From Flavobacterium sp. IMCC34852 (GTDB lineage: Bacteria > Bacteroidota > Bacteroidia > Flavobacteriales > Flavobacteriaceae), in NCBI RefSeq assembly GCF_030643905.1, contig NZ_CP121446.1, positions 1,984,001 through 2,048,000 of the forward strand: 64,000 nucleotides of DNA, written 5' to 3'. Position 1 is the stretch's first letter. Each line of letters opens with the position of its first letter. The notes beneath the pieces are model-generated. The model saw nothing but the letters and a program-made list of their open reading frames with translations. It ran no database searches and had not been told where the DNA came from. The position numbers were made by a program, and so were the translations under genes. Shown one piece after another: positions 34,829 through 44,206 of the stretch.

Positions 34829-35758
34829 ATGAAGTTTCCAAGAATACATACACTCAAAGAAATTGCTGAAATCATCAATTGCCAATACGTTGGTGCTGAT
34901 GATTTTGCGGTTCATGGCATGAATGAGATACACGTGGTTGAACCGGGTGATATTGTTTTTGTAGACCATCCGAAATATTACGACAAAGCTTTACAATCGG
35001 CAGCGACTATTGTTTTAATCAACAAAGAAGTCGATTGTCCGGAAGGCAAAGCCTTGTTGATTTCTGATGATCCTTTTAGAGATTTCAATAAATTGACTAA
35101 GCATTTCAGACCTTTTGTAGCGGCCAATACAAGCGTATCGGCTTCTGCTCAAATAGGAGAAGGAACAGTCATTCAACCGAATTGTTTTATCGGTCACCAC
35201 GTAACTATTGGTAAAAACTGTTTGTTGCATGCTAATGTAATTGTGTATGACAACACGGTTATTGGTGACAATGTGATCATTCACTCGGGAACCATTTTGG
35301 GTGCTGATGCTTTTTATTACAAAAAGCGTCCGGAAGGTTTTGACCAATTGCTTTCCGGTGGAAGAGTGATTATTGAGGATAATGTAGGCATAGGAGCGTT
35401 ATGTACCATCGATAAAGGCGTTACAGGCGATACCACAATTGGTGCGGGAACTAAAATTGATAACCAAGTCCACGTAGGACACGATACGATTATCGGTAAA
35501 AAATGTCTGATTGCGGCTCAAACCGGAATTGCCGGCTGTGTAGTCATTGAAGATGAAGTGACACTTTGGGGGCAAGTGGGCACTACCAGCGGCATTACCA
35601 TAGGTGCCAAAGCAGTAGTGCTGGGCCAAACCGGTGTAAGTAAATCTATTGAAGGCGGAAAAACCTATTCGGGAACTCCGATAGATGAAGCTCGTGAGAA
35701 GATGAAGCAGTTTGCCTACATCAAAAAAATACCTGAAATTTTAAATAAACTTAAATAA
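34829..35758 (+). CDS. Second LpxD-like N-acyltransferase
   Basis: A 309-residue left-handed beta-helix protein with the same two-domain plan as LpxD (uridine-binding domain, GDIVFVDHPKYYDKALQSAA, then hexapeptides such as IGKNCLLHANVIVYDNTVIG). It keeps the active-site-type HVGHDTIIGKKCLIAAQTG region but is clearly diverged from the lpxD gene 4 kb upstream and contains a small insert (FYYKKRPEGFDQLLSGG). I placed the start at ATG 34829, which removes 20 Phe-rich codons reading out of the intergenic repeat. It could add a second acyl specificity or act on another UDP-sugar. It precedes the NTF2-like gene by 3 bp. Confidence 0.85.
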   Translation: MKFPRIHTLKEIAEIINCQYVGADDFAVHGMNEIHVVEPGDIVFVDHPKYYDKALQSAATIVLINKEVDCPEGKALLISDDPFRDFNKLTKHFRPFVAANTSVSASAQIGEGTVIQPNCFIGHHVTIGKNCLLHANVIVYDNTVIGDNVIIHSGTILGADAFYYKKRPEGFDQLLSGGRVIIEDNVGIGALCTIDKGVTGDTTIGAGTKIDNQVHVGHDTIIGKKCLIAAQTGIAGCVVIEDEVTLWGQVGTTSGITIGAKAVVLGQTGVSKSIEGGKTYSGTPIDEAREKMKQFAYIKKIPEILNKLK

Positions 35759-35761
35759 AGT

Positions 35762-36121
35762 ATGGGCGCTAAAGCTATCGTTCAAGAATTTTACAAATCG
35801 GATGTAATATTAGACGCGGATAAAGTGAAAGCTTTACTGCATCCTGATGTTGTTTTGGAATGGCACAGTACCAAAGGTTTTTTGAAACTTCACCAAAGTC
35901 AAATCGTTGAATTGAGTACAGAGTTGAGCAAAGCCTATCTTCGTTCCAAATCAAGAATCTCACATATCGTTGCCAACGGTAATACGGTTGCTGTTCGTTA
36001 TGCACACTATGTAAAAACCATTGAAAATCCCAGAGAGGAAATGATGTTGGCGCACTTCATGGTCGTTTGGGAAGTCAAAGATGATAAATTATACCGTGGC
36101 TATCAGATGAGTCAACTATAG
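35762..36121 (+). CDS. NTF2-like (SnoaL) family protein
   Basis: A 119-residue small alpha+beta barrel protein of the NTF2/SnoaL superfamily: an N-terminal helix (AIVQEFYKSDVILDADKVKA), the LLHPDVVLEWHSTKGFLKL strand region and a C-terminal AHFMVVWEVKDDKLYRGYQM sheet. Such proteins bind or process small molecules or act as subunits, and nothing here fixes the ligand. It lies 3 bp downstream of the LpxD-like gene, so co-transcription is likely. Confidence 0.82.
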   Translation: MGAKAIVQEFYKSDVILDADKVKALLHPDVVLEWHSTKGFLKLHQSQIVELSTELSKAYLRSKSRISHIVANGNTVAVRYAHYVKTIENPREEMMLAHFMVVWEVKDDKLYRGYQMSQL

Positions 36122-36150
36122 TAATTTTGCAAAAATCTGAATACTGCATA

Positions 36151-36180
36151 TTGAACACTGAATACTATTTCATACTTTTG
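36151..36180 (+). promoter_or_regulatory. Promoter of sucD
   Basis: TTG (36151-36153), 19 bp spacer, TACTTTTG (36173-36180): a consensus Bacteroidota promoter 37 bp upstream of the sucD ATG. The spacer and flanks contain the CTGAATACTG-type repeats described elsewhere in the window. Confidence 0.65.
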
Positions 36181-36217
36181 CATCACAAAAAATAAACACA
36201 AATAAACAAACACAAAC

Positions 36218-37090
<873 letters not shown>

Positions 37091-37117
37091 TTGATTCCTC
37101 AACTTTATATATAAATG

Positions 37118-37145
37118 AAAAGCCTCGAGAAATCGGGGCTTTTTT
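37118..37145 (+). terminator. Terminator after sucD
   Basis: AAAAGCCTCGA (37118-37128) pairs with TCGGGGCTTTT (37133-37143) over a GAAA loop, one G-U pair, followed by T residues. Confidence 0.88.
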
Positions 37146-37172
37146 GCTTTGGCACCTTATTTGTTCTCTACA

Positions 37173-37223
37173 TGTAACAAAAAAAATGTAACAATTATGA
37201 TTGTTACACATAAACTTGTTACA
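37173..37223. promoter_or_regulatory. Four TGTAACA/TGTTACA boxes before the HTH gene
   Basis: TGTAACA occurs at 37173-37179 and 37187-37193, and its complement TGTTACA at 37202-37208 and 37217-37223. The inner pair forms a 9-bp-arm inverted repeat (37187-37208), and the last box ends 1 bp before the ATG. The regular 14-15 bp spacing and symmetry suit a dimer bound twice, most simply autorepression by the downstream HTH protein. Confidence 0.6.
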
Positions 37224-37224
37224 A

Positions 37225-37761
37225 ATGGAAAAAAAAAGAGCCTACCTCAGAAATGAATTAAATCTGACTCAAGAAGAAATGGCAATGATATTAAAGACTA
37301 AACGTTTGCAATTGGCACTATATGAGTTGGAATCAAGAGAATTACCAAGCATCGCTTCAAAAAGATTAACAGCAATAGAATTTTTCATGGCTACTGCCAA
37401 AGCACCTGAAGCAAAGGATTTTCCAAAGCTAGAGGAAGAAAAAGAAAAATTTCTCGCGAAAGCCTTAGACGATTGTAAATATTATCAGTTGGGTATCATT
37501 AGAAAGCTACCCAATATGGAAGAAGCTTGTCAAACAGCATTAAAACTACTCCAACTGATTGATTATTTAAAAGAACAGGTTAATGAAGAAGCACTGCATC
37601 CCGGAGCCATAGTAATCTTAAAAGAAAAAGTCCAAAAGAGCCTTGATAAAAACGGTCCAAAAGAATTGATGAAACTTAATTTACAACTGCAAGTATTACA
37701 AGCAGAAGAAGCCTTGCTAAAAAGTTTAATTGAGGGTAGTGGGGTAGAAAAACAATTGTAG
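37225..37761 (+). CDS. XRE-like HTH transcriptional regulator
   Basis: A 178-residue protein starting at ATG 37225 (an earlier in-frame ATG would read through the operator boxes). The N terminus looks like a helix-turn-helix of the XRE/Cro type (YLRNELNLTQEEMAMILKTK, then LQLALYELESRELPSIA). The remaining 110 residues are helical and Lys/Glu/Leu-rich, probably for dimerisation or ligand sensing. The four palindromic boxes just before it suggest autoregulation. The TAG stop lies inside a near-perfect palindromic repeat. No neighbour gives away its target. Confidence 0.72.
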   Translation: MEKKRAYLRNELNLTQEEMAMILKTKRLQLALYELESRELPSIASKRLTAIEFFMATAKAPEAKDFPKLEEEKEKFLAKALDDCKYYQLGIIRKLPNMEEACQTALKLLQLIDYLKEQVNEEALHPGAIVILKEKVQKSLDKNGPKELMKLNLQLQVLQAEEALLKSLIEGSGVEKQL

Positions 37762-37787
37762 AGACGCGATGCATCGCATCTCTACAA
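37756..37787. repeat. 32-bp near-perfect palindrome (REP-like)
   Basis: TTGTAGAGACGCGATG (37756-37771) and CATCGCATCTCTACAA (37772-37787) form inverted 16-bp arms with one mismatch and no loop. It contains the TAG stop of the HTH gene and lies 12 bp from the convergent peroxidase stop. It probably acts as a terminator or REP-type element for both genes. Its GC content is far above the flanks. Confidence 0.7.
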
Positions 37788-37798
37788 TAAATGTTATA

Positions 37799-38983
37799 TT
37801 AATTCGGAAACGGATTGGCCCATTTCGGATCAGTGTAAACATTAGTTCCAGATAAAGTCCTCAAGAAAGCAATCACTGCATTGACTTCGGGTGCGGTTAA
37901 ATGCAATTGTTGTCCAAAACCATTCGGCCTTAATTTGACATCCAAATTGGTATTGCCCGGTGCTAAATTAATAGTGCCGTAATGACCGACAGCAGCCTGT
38001 AAAGTGGTTATCACTCCTGTATGCATCATCGGACCGTTTGTGGTTCCGTCAACTTTAACCAAATCACGTAATGATGGTGCTCGAGTATTGGTAATGTCAA
38101 TTCCCGGCGCATTAATACGACCAATGATTCCGTTATTACCTGATATCGGATTAATGTCGAATTCCGGCGCAGCGTGACAACCGGCGCAACCCAAACCACC
38201 TCCGGTTCTGTTACCGGTAGCATCAAAAACAGGTGGTGCTAAAAACAACTGCTTCCCTTGGTTTTCTTGCGGGGTAAAATTAACAAACGGTTGTCCTTCA
38301 TTAGCCGCTTGCGCTCTGCCAACATCATATTTGCTGTCAAATGATTGTATGCTTCTGATGAATTGCGCCAAAGCCAATTGTATTTTACCTTCAGTAATTT
38401 CCTCACTACCATAAACAAATTGGAACAACTCTTTATAGTAACCAATGTTGCTAAGTTTAGTAATTAAACCGCTAAAAGGTTCGTCGCCATTAGTACCGCT
38501 AAATCCCATTTCTCCGTGATCCTTGATAGGCATCGTAGTTTGGGTTTCCAAATTTACAGCACGTTCATCCCAAAAGAATCTTACTTCATTGGCAAAACGG
38601 GTATTGATTAAACGCATTGAATGTCGGCCTGTCGTACCGTTTACACCGGTACTGGCAATACTGGTATCTCCAAAAGCATTGGCCTGTTGGTGACAACTCG
38701 AACAAGAAATAGTATTGTTAGAAGACAAATTTTTGTCATAAAACAACACCCGACCCAAAGTAGCGCCTTTATCCGTAATAAAATTTCCGGCAGTATTGTC
38801 TTTAGTGATGTAATTGGGAATGGTTTGATTGGCGTAATTGGCCAAGTTATTAGGATTGATATTGCTTCCAAATGTTGCGGTTATATTGGCATAAGGGTCA
38901 ATTTCTACATATTCGGAAGAATCGTCACTGCCACAAGAATAGGAGAGGGCAACGACTACAACGGCGGCGATTTTTTTAAGCAT
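37799..38983 (-). CDS. Di-haem cytochrome c peroxidase (CcpA/MauG family)
   Basis: A 394-residue lipoprotein: leader MLKKIAAVVVVALSYSC with a Cys followed by Gly-Ser-Asp-Asp, giving an envelope anchor. Two c-type haem sites are visible, CSSCH at the NTISCSSCHQQANAFGD stretch and CAGCH in GLGCAGCHAAPEFDI, plus the family signature with RHSMRLINTRFANEVRFFWD. These enzymes reduce hydrogen peroxide or, in MauG-type relatives, oxidise protein side chains. Haem attachment would use the CcsBA encoded at 20704-23907. It is a single minus-strand gene. Confidence 0.92.
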   Translation of the reverse strand: MLKKIAAVVVVALSYSCGSDDSSEYVEIDPYANITATFGSNINPNNLANYANQTIPNYITKDNTAGNFITDKGATLGRVLFYDKNLSSNNTISCSSCHQQANAFGDTSIASTGVNGTTGRHSMRLINTRFANEVRFFWDERAVNLETQTTMPIKDHGEMGFSGTNGDEPFSGLITKLSNIGYYKELFQFVYGSEEITEGKIQLALAQFIRSIQSFDSKYDVGRAQAANEGQPFVNFTPQENQGKQLFLAPPVFDATGNRTGGGLGCAGCHAAPEFDINPISGNNGIIGRINAPGIDITNTRAPSLRDLVKVDGTTNGPMMHTGVITTLQAAVGHYGTINLAPGNTNLDVKLRPNGFGQQLHLTAPEVNAVIAFLRTLSGTNVYTDPKWANPFPN

Positions 38984-39103
38984 AAAATTGGTTTTGGTTG
39001 GTTAGTTGATTGCTATGACTTAATAAAAAGGAAAAGGTTTAAAAAAGGAAACATTTTTTTATATTAATGAAATTGCTTACATTTATTATCAAATTCCATA
39101 CAA

Positions 39104-40846
39104 ATGAAAAAAATTACTTTCACTTTCGTTTTTTTTATGGTTGCATGTTTCTGCAAGGCACAGATAATTAACTTCCCAGATGCTAATTTTAAAGCAAGAT
39201 TATTAGCAGCTGCACCGGGTTTGCAAATTGCCAGTGGTACTGCATCTATACCGGGCAACCTTTTTGTGAAAATAGATACTAATAATGATGGTGAGATTCA
39301 GGTTTCAGAAGCCCTGATGGTGACCAAATTATGGCTATATAATGCCAACATCACCAGCCTTGTTGGTATTGAGAATTTTGCTAACCTAAGTGAACTCCAA
39401 ATCTACGGAAACAATATCCCTAATCTTGATTTAACTTCATTGACACAACTTACAAATTTAGCACTGGCTTACAATCATATTACTTCATTGAATGTTGCTG
39501 GTCTTTCTCAAGTGCAATCGTTTAGCTGCCGGGGAAATCAATTAACAAGTTTAGACGTAACTGGAATGACTGCAATGTCTCTTTTGCAATGTTTTGATAA
39601 TCAGTTAACCCAATTGACACTTGGCAATGCGAACAATATTCACTCCCTTTATTGTCAAAATAATTTATTAACAAACCTGGATGCTAGTAATGTTACCAAT
39701 CTTTACAATTTAAATTGTTCCAACAATAATTTAATCCAATTAGGGCTTAGGAATAATTTTGTGGAATCATCGGTTGATTTTTCGGTGAATCCAAATCTGC
39801 AGTATGTTTGTGCCGATGAAATGCAAATGTCGGATATACAAAATAAAATTACCCAATACGGTTACACTAATTGTTTTGCAAACACCTTTTGTTCTTTTGT
39901 TCCCGGAAATCCTGTTTATGGTATTCAGGGAACATCACGTTATGATGAATTAAATGACGGATGTGATTCTAATGACGTAATCTATCCTGAATTACAGTTT
40001 GCTTTTTCAGATGGTACTAACACCGCAAATATTTATTCTAATAACAGCGGAGTATTCAATACAGCTTCTCAGTCTACGACAATAACCATCACGCCGCAAT
40101 TGGCCAATCCGGCTTATTTTTTGGTGTCACCAAGTACCCAAACACTATCGCTTACGAGCACAACAACACCATTAGTCCAAAACTTTTGTGTCACTCCAAA
40201 TGGTTCACATCCAGATTTGGAAGTTACATTGATAAGAACAAATGTAGCATCAAATGCCTATCAGTATTATTATTTATTAACCTATAAAAACGTTGGTACA
40301 AATACACAATCAGGAAATGTTAGTTTGACTTTTAATGATAACCAACAAGATTATCTGTCTTCTGTTCCAACAGCAGCAGCATCGACAAACCTATTGAACT
40401 GGGATTTTTCAGATTTGAAACCTTTTGAGTCAAGAACCATTGAAATAATTTTTTATATGAATTTCGGTACCACTTTAAATGAAGGCGATATGCTTCATTA
40501 TGAAGCTACAGTTTCATCTTCATTAATTGATGAAACGCCAAATAACAATTCATTTATCTTAGACGAATTCTATTCTACCGTAGTTTTAGATACTCCTAGT
40601 TTATCTTTTTCAGATTATTATGCTTTGTACCCTAATCCGGTTCACGATGTTTTAAACCTTAAAGTTAAAAACGATATTTTGGTAAAAGAGGTCACAGTTT
40701 ATAATTTATTAGGACAATCGGTTCAACAGATTAAAGCGGTATCAAATGATTCAGCTATAGATATTTCCCGACTTTCAAAAGGAACTTATATCATAAAAAT
40801 TGTCTCTGACAAAGGAATCTTCAATAGTAAGTTTGTCAAGAATTAA
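39104..40846 (+). CDS. Leucine-rich-repeat protein with T9SS sorting tail
   Basis: A 580-residue secreted surface protein. A signal peptide (MKKITFTFVFFMVACFCKA before Gln) is followed by an EF-hand-like DTNNDGEIQVSEALMVTKLW and about seven leucine-rich repeats of the bacterial type (LSELQIYGNNIPNLDLTSLT, VQSFSCRGNQLTSLDVTGMT). A conserved-repeat/DUF11-like beta domain follows (LTYKNVGTNTQSGNVSLTF). The C terminus is a type A T9SS signal: YALYPNPVHDVLNLKV, EVTVYNLLGQSVQQI and GTYIIKIVSDKGIFNSKFVK. It is expected to be exported by the type IX system and attached to the surface. Confidence 0.92.
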   Translation: MKKITFTFVFFMVACFCKAQIINFPDANFKARLLAAAPGLQIASGTASIPGNLFVKIDTNNDGEIQVSEALMVTKLWLYNANITSLVGIENFANLSELQIYGNNIPNLDLTSLTQLTNLALAYNHITSLNVAGLSQVQSFSCRGNQLTSLDVTGMTAMSLLQCFDNQLTQLTLGNANNIHSLYCQNNLLTNLDASNVTNLYNLNCSNNNLIQLGLRNNFVESSVDFSVNPNLQYVCADEMQMSDIQNKITQYGYTNCFANTFCSFVPGNPVYGIQGTSRYDELNDGCDSNDVIYPELQFAFSDGTNTANIYSNNSGVFNTASQSTTITITPQLANPAYFLVSPSTQTLSLTSTTTPLVQNFCVTPNGSHPDLEVTLIRTNVASNAYQYYYLLTYKNVGTNTQSGNVSLTFNDNQQDYLSSVPTAAASTNLLNWDFSDLKPFESRTIEIIFYMNFGTTLNEGDMLHYEATVSSSLIDETPNNNSFILDEFYSTVVLDTPSLSFSDYYALYPNPVHDVLNLKVKNDILVKEVTVYNLLGQSVQQIKAVSNDSAIDISRLSKGTYIIKIVSDKGIFNSKFVKN

Positions 40847-40868
40847 TACATAGGATTTTGAAATATAC

Positions 40869-40902
40869 AAACCCGAATATCAAAAACTATTCGGGTTTTT
40901 TT
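40869..40902 (+). terminator. Terminator after the LRR protein gene
   Basis: AAACCCGAATA (40869-40879) pairs with TATTCGGGTTT (40888-40898) over an 8-base loop and runs into T residues. Confidence 0.88.
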
Positions 40903-40907
40903 ACAAC

Positions 40908-40941
40908 TTGTTTTTTAAAGATTTTTATTAGTTTATATTTG
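40908..40941 (+). promoter_or_regulatory. Putative promoter of fabG
   Basis: TTG (40908-40910), a 23 bp spacer and TATATTTG (40934-40941), 33 bp before the fabG ATG. The -7 element is perfect; the spacer is at the long end. Confidence 0.45.
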
Positions 40942-40973
40942 TAACAGAATTTTTAAACGAAATAATTAAGCAT

Positions 40974-41720
40974 ATGAAATTACTAGAAGGAAAAGTAGCC
41001 ATCATCACCGGCGCAAGTAGAGGAATCGGAAGCGGTATCGCTAAAGTTTTTGCCCAACACGGAGCCAATGTGGCTTTTACTTATAGTTCTTCTGCCGAAA
41101 GTGCTTTGGCATTGGAAAACGAATTAACTGCTTTAGGCATCAAAGCCAAAGGATACAAATCAAACGCAGCCGATTTCAACGAAGCGCAAAAATTAGTAGA
41201 CGATGTTATGGCCGATTTCGGAAACGTTGACGTATTAATCAACAACGCCGGAATCACCAAAGACAACCTTTTAATGCGTATGAGTGAAGAGGATTTTGAT
41301 AAAGTAATCGAAATCAATTTGAAATCAGTTTTCAATATGACCAAAGCCGTTCAGAAAATCATGTTAAAAAACCGCAAAGGTTCTATTGTAAACATGAGTT
41401 CTGTCGTTGGTGTTAAAGGTAATGCAGGTCAGGCCAACTATGCCGCATCAAAAGCCGGTATGATTGGATTTACCAAATCGGTAGCCTTAGAATTAGGGTC
41501 GAGAAATATCCGTTGCAACGCGATTGCGCCGGGATTCATCGAAACCGAAATGACCGCCAAATTAAACGATGATGTAGTACAAGGCTGGAGAGATTCTATT
41601 CCGTTAAAACGAGGCGGAACTCCGGAAGATGTTGCGAATGCTTGTTTGTTCTTCGCTTCGGATATGAGTGCTTACGTTAGCGGACAAGTATTGAATGTTT
41701 GCGGAGGAATGCTGACTTAG
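40974..41720 (+). CDS. fabG: 3-oxoacyl-ACP reductase FabG
   Basis: A 248-residue SDR that reduces 3-oxoacyl-ACP with NADPH in fatty-acid synthesis. It has the full SDR signature: GASRGIGSGIAKVFA cofactor loop at 12-26, NNAGI at about 89, an SSV Ser and YAASKAG with the Tyr-Lys pair, and the C-terminal SGQVLNVCGGM. It stands alone with its own promoter. An IVP-type gene cassette with inverted repeats begins 12 bp after its stop. Confidence 0.96.
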   Translation: MKLLEGKVAIITGASRGIGSGIAKVFAQHGANVAFTYSSSAESALALENELTALGIKAKGYKSNAADFNEAQKLVDDVMADFGNVDVLINNAGITKDNLLMRMSEEDFDKVIEINLKSVFNMTKAVQKIMLKNRKGSIVNMSSVVGVKGNAGQANYAASKAGMIGFTKSVALELGSRNIRCNAIAPGFIETEMTAKLNDDVVQGWRDSIPLKRGGTPEDVANACLFFASDMSAYVSGQVLNVCGGMLT

Positions 41721-41732
41721 TAGGCAGTGGTA

Positions 41733-41749
41733 AGTATTCAGTGATCAGT
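41733..41749. repeat. Left inverted repeat of the four-helix-bundle cassette
   Basis: AGTATTCAGTGATCAGT; its reverse complement recurs at 42156-42172 with 16 of 17 positions identical. The pair frames the four-helix-bundle gene. Confidence 0.65.
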
Positions 41750-41772
41750 TTTTGTAAAATATATTTTTAACT

Positions 41773-42153
41773 ATGACATTTCAAGACTTATTGGCTTATC
41801 AAAAATCATTTGAATTAGCTATGCGTATTTTTGAAATTTCTAAGTCTTTTCCAAAAGAAGAAACCTATTCATTAACGGATCAAATCAGACGGTCATCAAG
41901 AAGCGTTCCGTCCAATATAGCCGAAGCTTACAGAAAAAGAATTTATCCCAAAAGTTTTCATAGCAAACTAACCGATAGTGATGCTGAGAATTCGGAAACT
42001 CAAGTTTGGTTAGAATTTGCTTTTAAATGCAATTACATTAATCAAATAGCTTACGACGAACTCATTAATTATAGTATTGAAGTCGGAAAGCTTATTAATT
42101 TTATGATATTAAATCCCAATAAGTTTGGCGTTAATCTGAATACTGACCACTGA
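41773..42153 (+). CDS. Four-helix-bundle protein (IVP/S23 family)
   Basis: A 126-residue all-helical protein. Signature features are the opening FQDLLAYQKSFELAMRIFEI, PKEETYSLTDQIRRSSRSVP, SNIAEAYRK, and the C-terminal helix LINYSIEVGKLINFMI. This family (TIGR02436/S23) is known from intervening sequences in 23S rRNA genes and as the Avd accessory protein of diversity-generating retroelements; its role elsewhere is unknown. Here neither rRNA nor reverse transcriptase is nearby. It is framed by inverted repeats (41733-41749 and 42156-42172), and its TGA stop abuts the right repeat, so it looks like a small movable unit. Confidence 0.88.
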   Translation: MTFQDLLAYQKSFELAMRIFEISKSFPKEETYSLTDQIRRSSRSVPSNIAEAYRKRIYPKSFHSKLTDSDAENSETQVWLEFAFKCNYINQIAYDELINYSIEVGKLINFMILNPNKFGVNLNTDH

Positions 42154-42155
42154 CC

Positions 42156-42172
42156 ACTGATCACTGAACACT
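42156..42172. repeat. Right inverted repeat of the four-helix-bundle cassette
   Basis: ACTGATCACTGAACACT, inverse complement of 41733-41749 with one mismatch. It begins in the tandem CTGACCA units that surround the stop codon (42139-42172). Confidence 0.65.
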
Positions 42173-42178
42173 AAAAAT

Positions 42179-44206
42179 ATGACGACAAACACTGTTTTAT
42201 TGATATTGCTTTCTTTAGGAATAGCGTTTGCTGTGTCATTTTACCAATATTTATACAAGGCCAAAAGCAAGTCGAAAGTGACGTTGCTTTTGGCTTTTTT
42301 GCGTTTCTTTTCAGTCTTTGGCTTGTTGCTATTGTTGATAAATCCAATCATTACGCGCAAAACGGTGGAAACGGTTAAAACGCCTTTGCCTATAGTGATT
42401 GACAATTCGGCTTCGATGGCCGATTTGAAGTCGGATAAGCAAGCGCTGGAATTGTTTGAGAAACTAAAAGATAATGATGCTTTAAACGATAAGTTTGAAG
42501 TGCAGGCGTATCAGTTTGATGCAGACTTCCTGCCATCGGATACGATAGATTTTAAAGGCACACAATCGAATATTGATGTTGTGGCCAAAAACCTGAAGAA
42601 CATCTATAAAAACCAAACGTTTCCCACGATTCTAATCTCTGACGGAAACCAAACATCGGGTGAAGATTATGTTTTCGGGTTTAATTCCAATAATAAAGTG
42701 TATCCATTGGTAGTAGGCGATACGACTACTTATTTGGATTTGAGAGTAACTCAGCTCAACGTTAACAAATACGCTTTCCACAAAAACAAATATCCGGTGG
42801 AAGTATTCTTGAATTATTCGGGAACCAAGAGCATTAATGCTTCATTTAAGATTACCCAAGGCAATTCGGTTTTAAATGAACAAACGGTGGCTTTTTCACC
42901 TTCAAAGAAATCAGCCACATTAAATGTTTTACTACCGGCGAACAGCGTTGGATTGCAAATTTTGAAAGCCACTGTTTCGTCTAAAGAGCAAGAGAAAAAC
43001 ACTTATAACAATACCAAGAATTTTGCGGTAGAAGTTATTGATCAAAAGACCGAAGTTGCTTTAATTTCAGACATGGCGCATCCTGATTTGGGTGCCATAA
43101 AACGCAGTATTGAGACTAATGCCCAACGAAAAGTAACCATTCTTAAGCCTAACCAAGTCAGTAGTTTAGAGAACTATAATATTTTAATTCTGTACCAACC
43201 AACCGTTGCTTTTAAATCGATTTTTGAGAAGAATACTAATGCCAAAATTAACTCGTGGATTATCACCGGGAATGACACTGATTTCAACTTCTTAAACCAA
43301 AATCAAAGCCAGTTTAGCTTTAAAATGAGTTCGCAAAAAGAAGATTATTTGGCTTCGTTTGATAGCCAATTTAATTTGTTTGCTTTGGATAATATCGGTT
43401 TCGAGCAATTTCCGCCGTTGGAAAATCCATTCGGAACCATTACTGCTAAAGGAAATACAAACACCTTATTATCATCCACCATTCGCAATATCGCCACCAA
43501 TCAGCCTTTGTTGACTTTCAATGAAGAGCAAGGCAAACGCTCGGCTTATTTATTCGGAGAAAACATTTGGAAATGGCGTGCGGATTACTTTTTGGTCAAA
43601 AAAGACTTTGTTGATTTTGATATCTTCTTAGACAAAACCATACAGTATTTAGCTTCCAACAACGCCCGAAAGTCTCTACTTGTCAACCACGAGCGTTTCT
43701 ACAACTCAGGTGAAGGCATTGAAATTACCGCGCAATATTTCAATAAAAACTACGAATTAGACGAAAAGGCAAGATTGACGATTTCGGTGACCAATACTAA
43801 AACCAAGCAAGTCAAAAACTATGATTTACTTAGAACGACCAACGCTTTCCAAGTGAATTTAGACGGTTTAGCCGCTGGGAATTATAAGTTTACGGTGAAG
43901 GAATTGAATTCGAATGCTTCTTATAGCAGTGGGTTTGAAGTCTTGGATTTTGATATCGAAAAACAATTCGTCAATCCGGATTGGAACAAGTTGAACCAAT
44001 TGGCTACCCAAACCCAGGGGAAAGCTTTTTTGGCGAATCAAGTGGATAGTTTGATTAAGCAATTGTCGGAAGATGAAAGTTACCAAGCCATTCAAAAAAC
44101 CATCACCAAGAAATCGCCTTTGGTAGATTGGATTTGGTTGTTGGTTTTAATTGCCTTATCGCTGTCAGCCGAATGGTTTATCCGCAAATACAATGGTTTA
44201 TTGTAG
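42179..44206 (+). CDS. VWA-domain membrane protein
   Basis: A 675-residue membrane-anchored protein. Two N-terminal helices (about 5-22 and 35-60, LLLAFLRFFSVFGLLLLLIN) precede a von Willebrand A-type domain with a MIDAS-like DNSASMADLKSD near residue 77 and LISDGNQTSGEDYVF around 165-180. Long beta-rich extracytoplasmic parts with an Ig-like region follow, and one C-terminal helix (WIWLLVLIALSLSAEWFI). The layout resembles the BatA/aerotolerance and glutamine-amidotransferase-like VWA proteins of Bacteroidota. Function unknown. It converges on, and overlaps by 9 bp, the DUF2809 gene. Confidence 0.85.
   Translation: MTTNTVLLILLSLGIAFAVSFYQYLYKAKSKSKVTLLLAFLRFFSVFGLLLLLINPIITRKTVETVKTPLPIVIDNSASMADLKSDKQALELFEKLKDNDALNDKFEVQAYQFDADFLPSDTIDFKGTQSNIDVVAKNLKNIYKNQTFPTILISDGNQTSGEDYVFGFNSNNKVYPLVVGDTTTYLDLRVTQLNVNKYAFHKNKYPVEVFLNYSGTKSINASFKITQGNSVLNEQTVAFSPSKKSATLNVLLPANSVGLQILKATVSSKEQEKNTYNNTKNFAVEVIDQKTEVALISDMAHPDLGAIKRSIETNAQRKVTILKPNQVSSLENYNILILYQPTVAFKSIFEKNTNAKINSWIITGNDTDFNFLNQNQSQFSFKMSSQKEDYLASFDSQFNLFALDNIGFEQFPPLENPFGTITAKGNTNTLLSSTIRNIATNQPLLTFNEEQGKRSAYLFGENIWKWRADYFLVKKDFVDFDIFLDKTIQYLASNNARKSLLVNHERFYNSGEGIEITAQYFNKNYELDEKARLTISVTNTKTKQVKNYDLLRTTNAFQVNLDGLAAGNYKFTVKELNSNASYSSGFEVLDFDIEKQFVNPDWNKLNQLATQTQGKAFLANQVDSLIKQLSEDESYQAIQKTITKKSPLVDWIWLLVLIALSLSAEWFIRKYNGLL

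Noticed and set aside
41733..42172. Insertion sequence around the four-helix-bundle gene
   Set aside because: The protein is not a transposase and no clear target duplication was seen; kept only as a non-autonomous unit in the findings.
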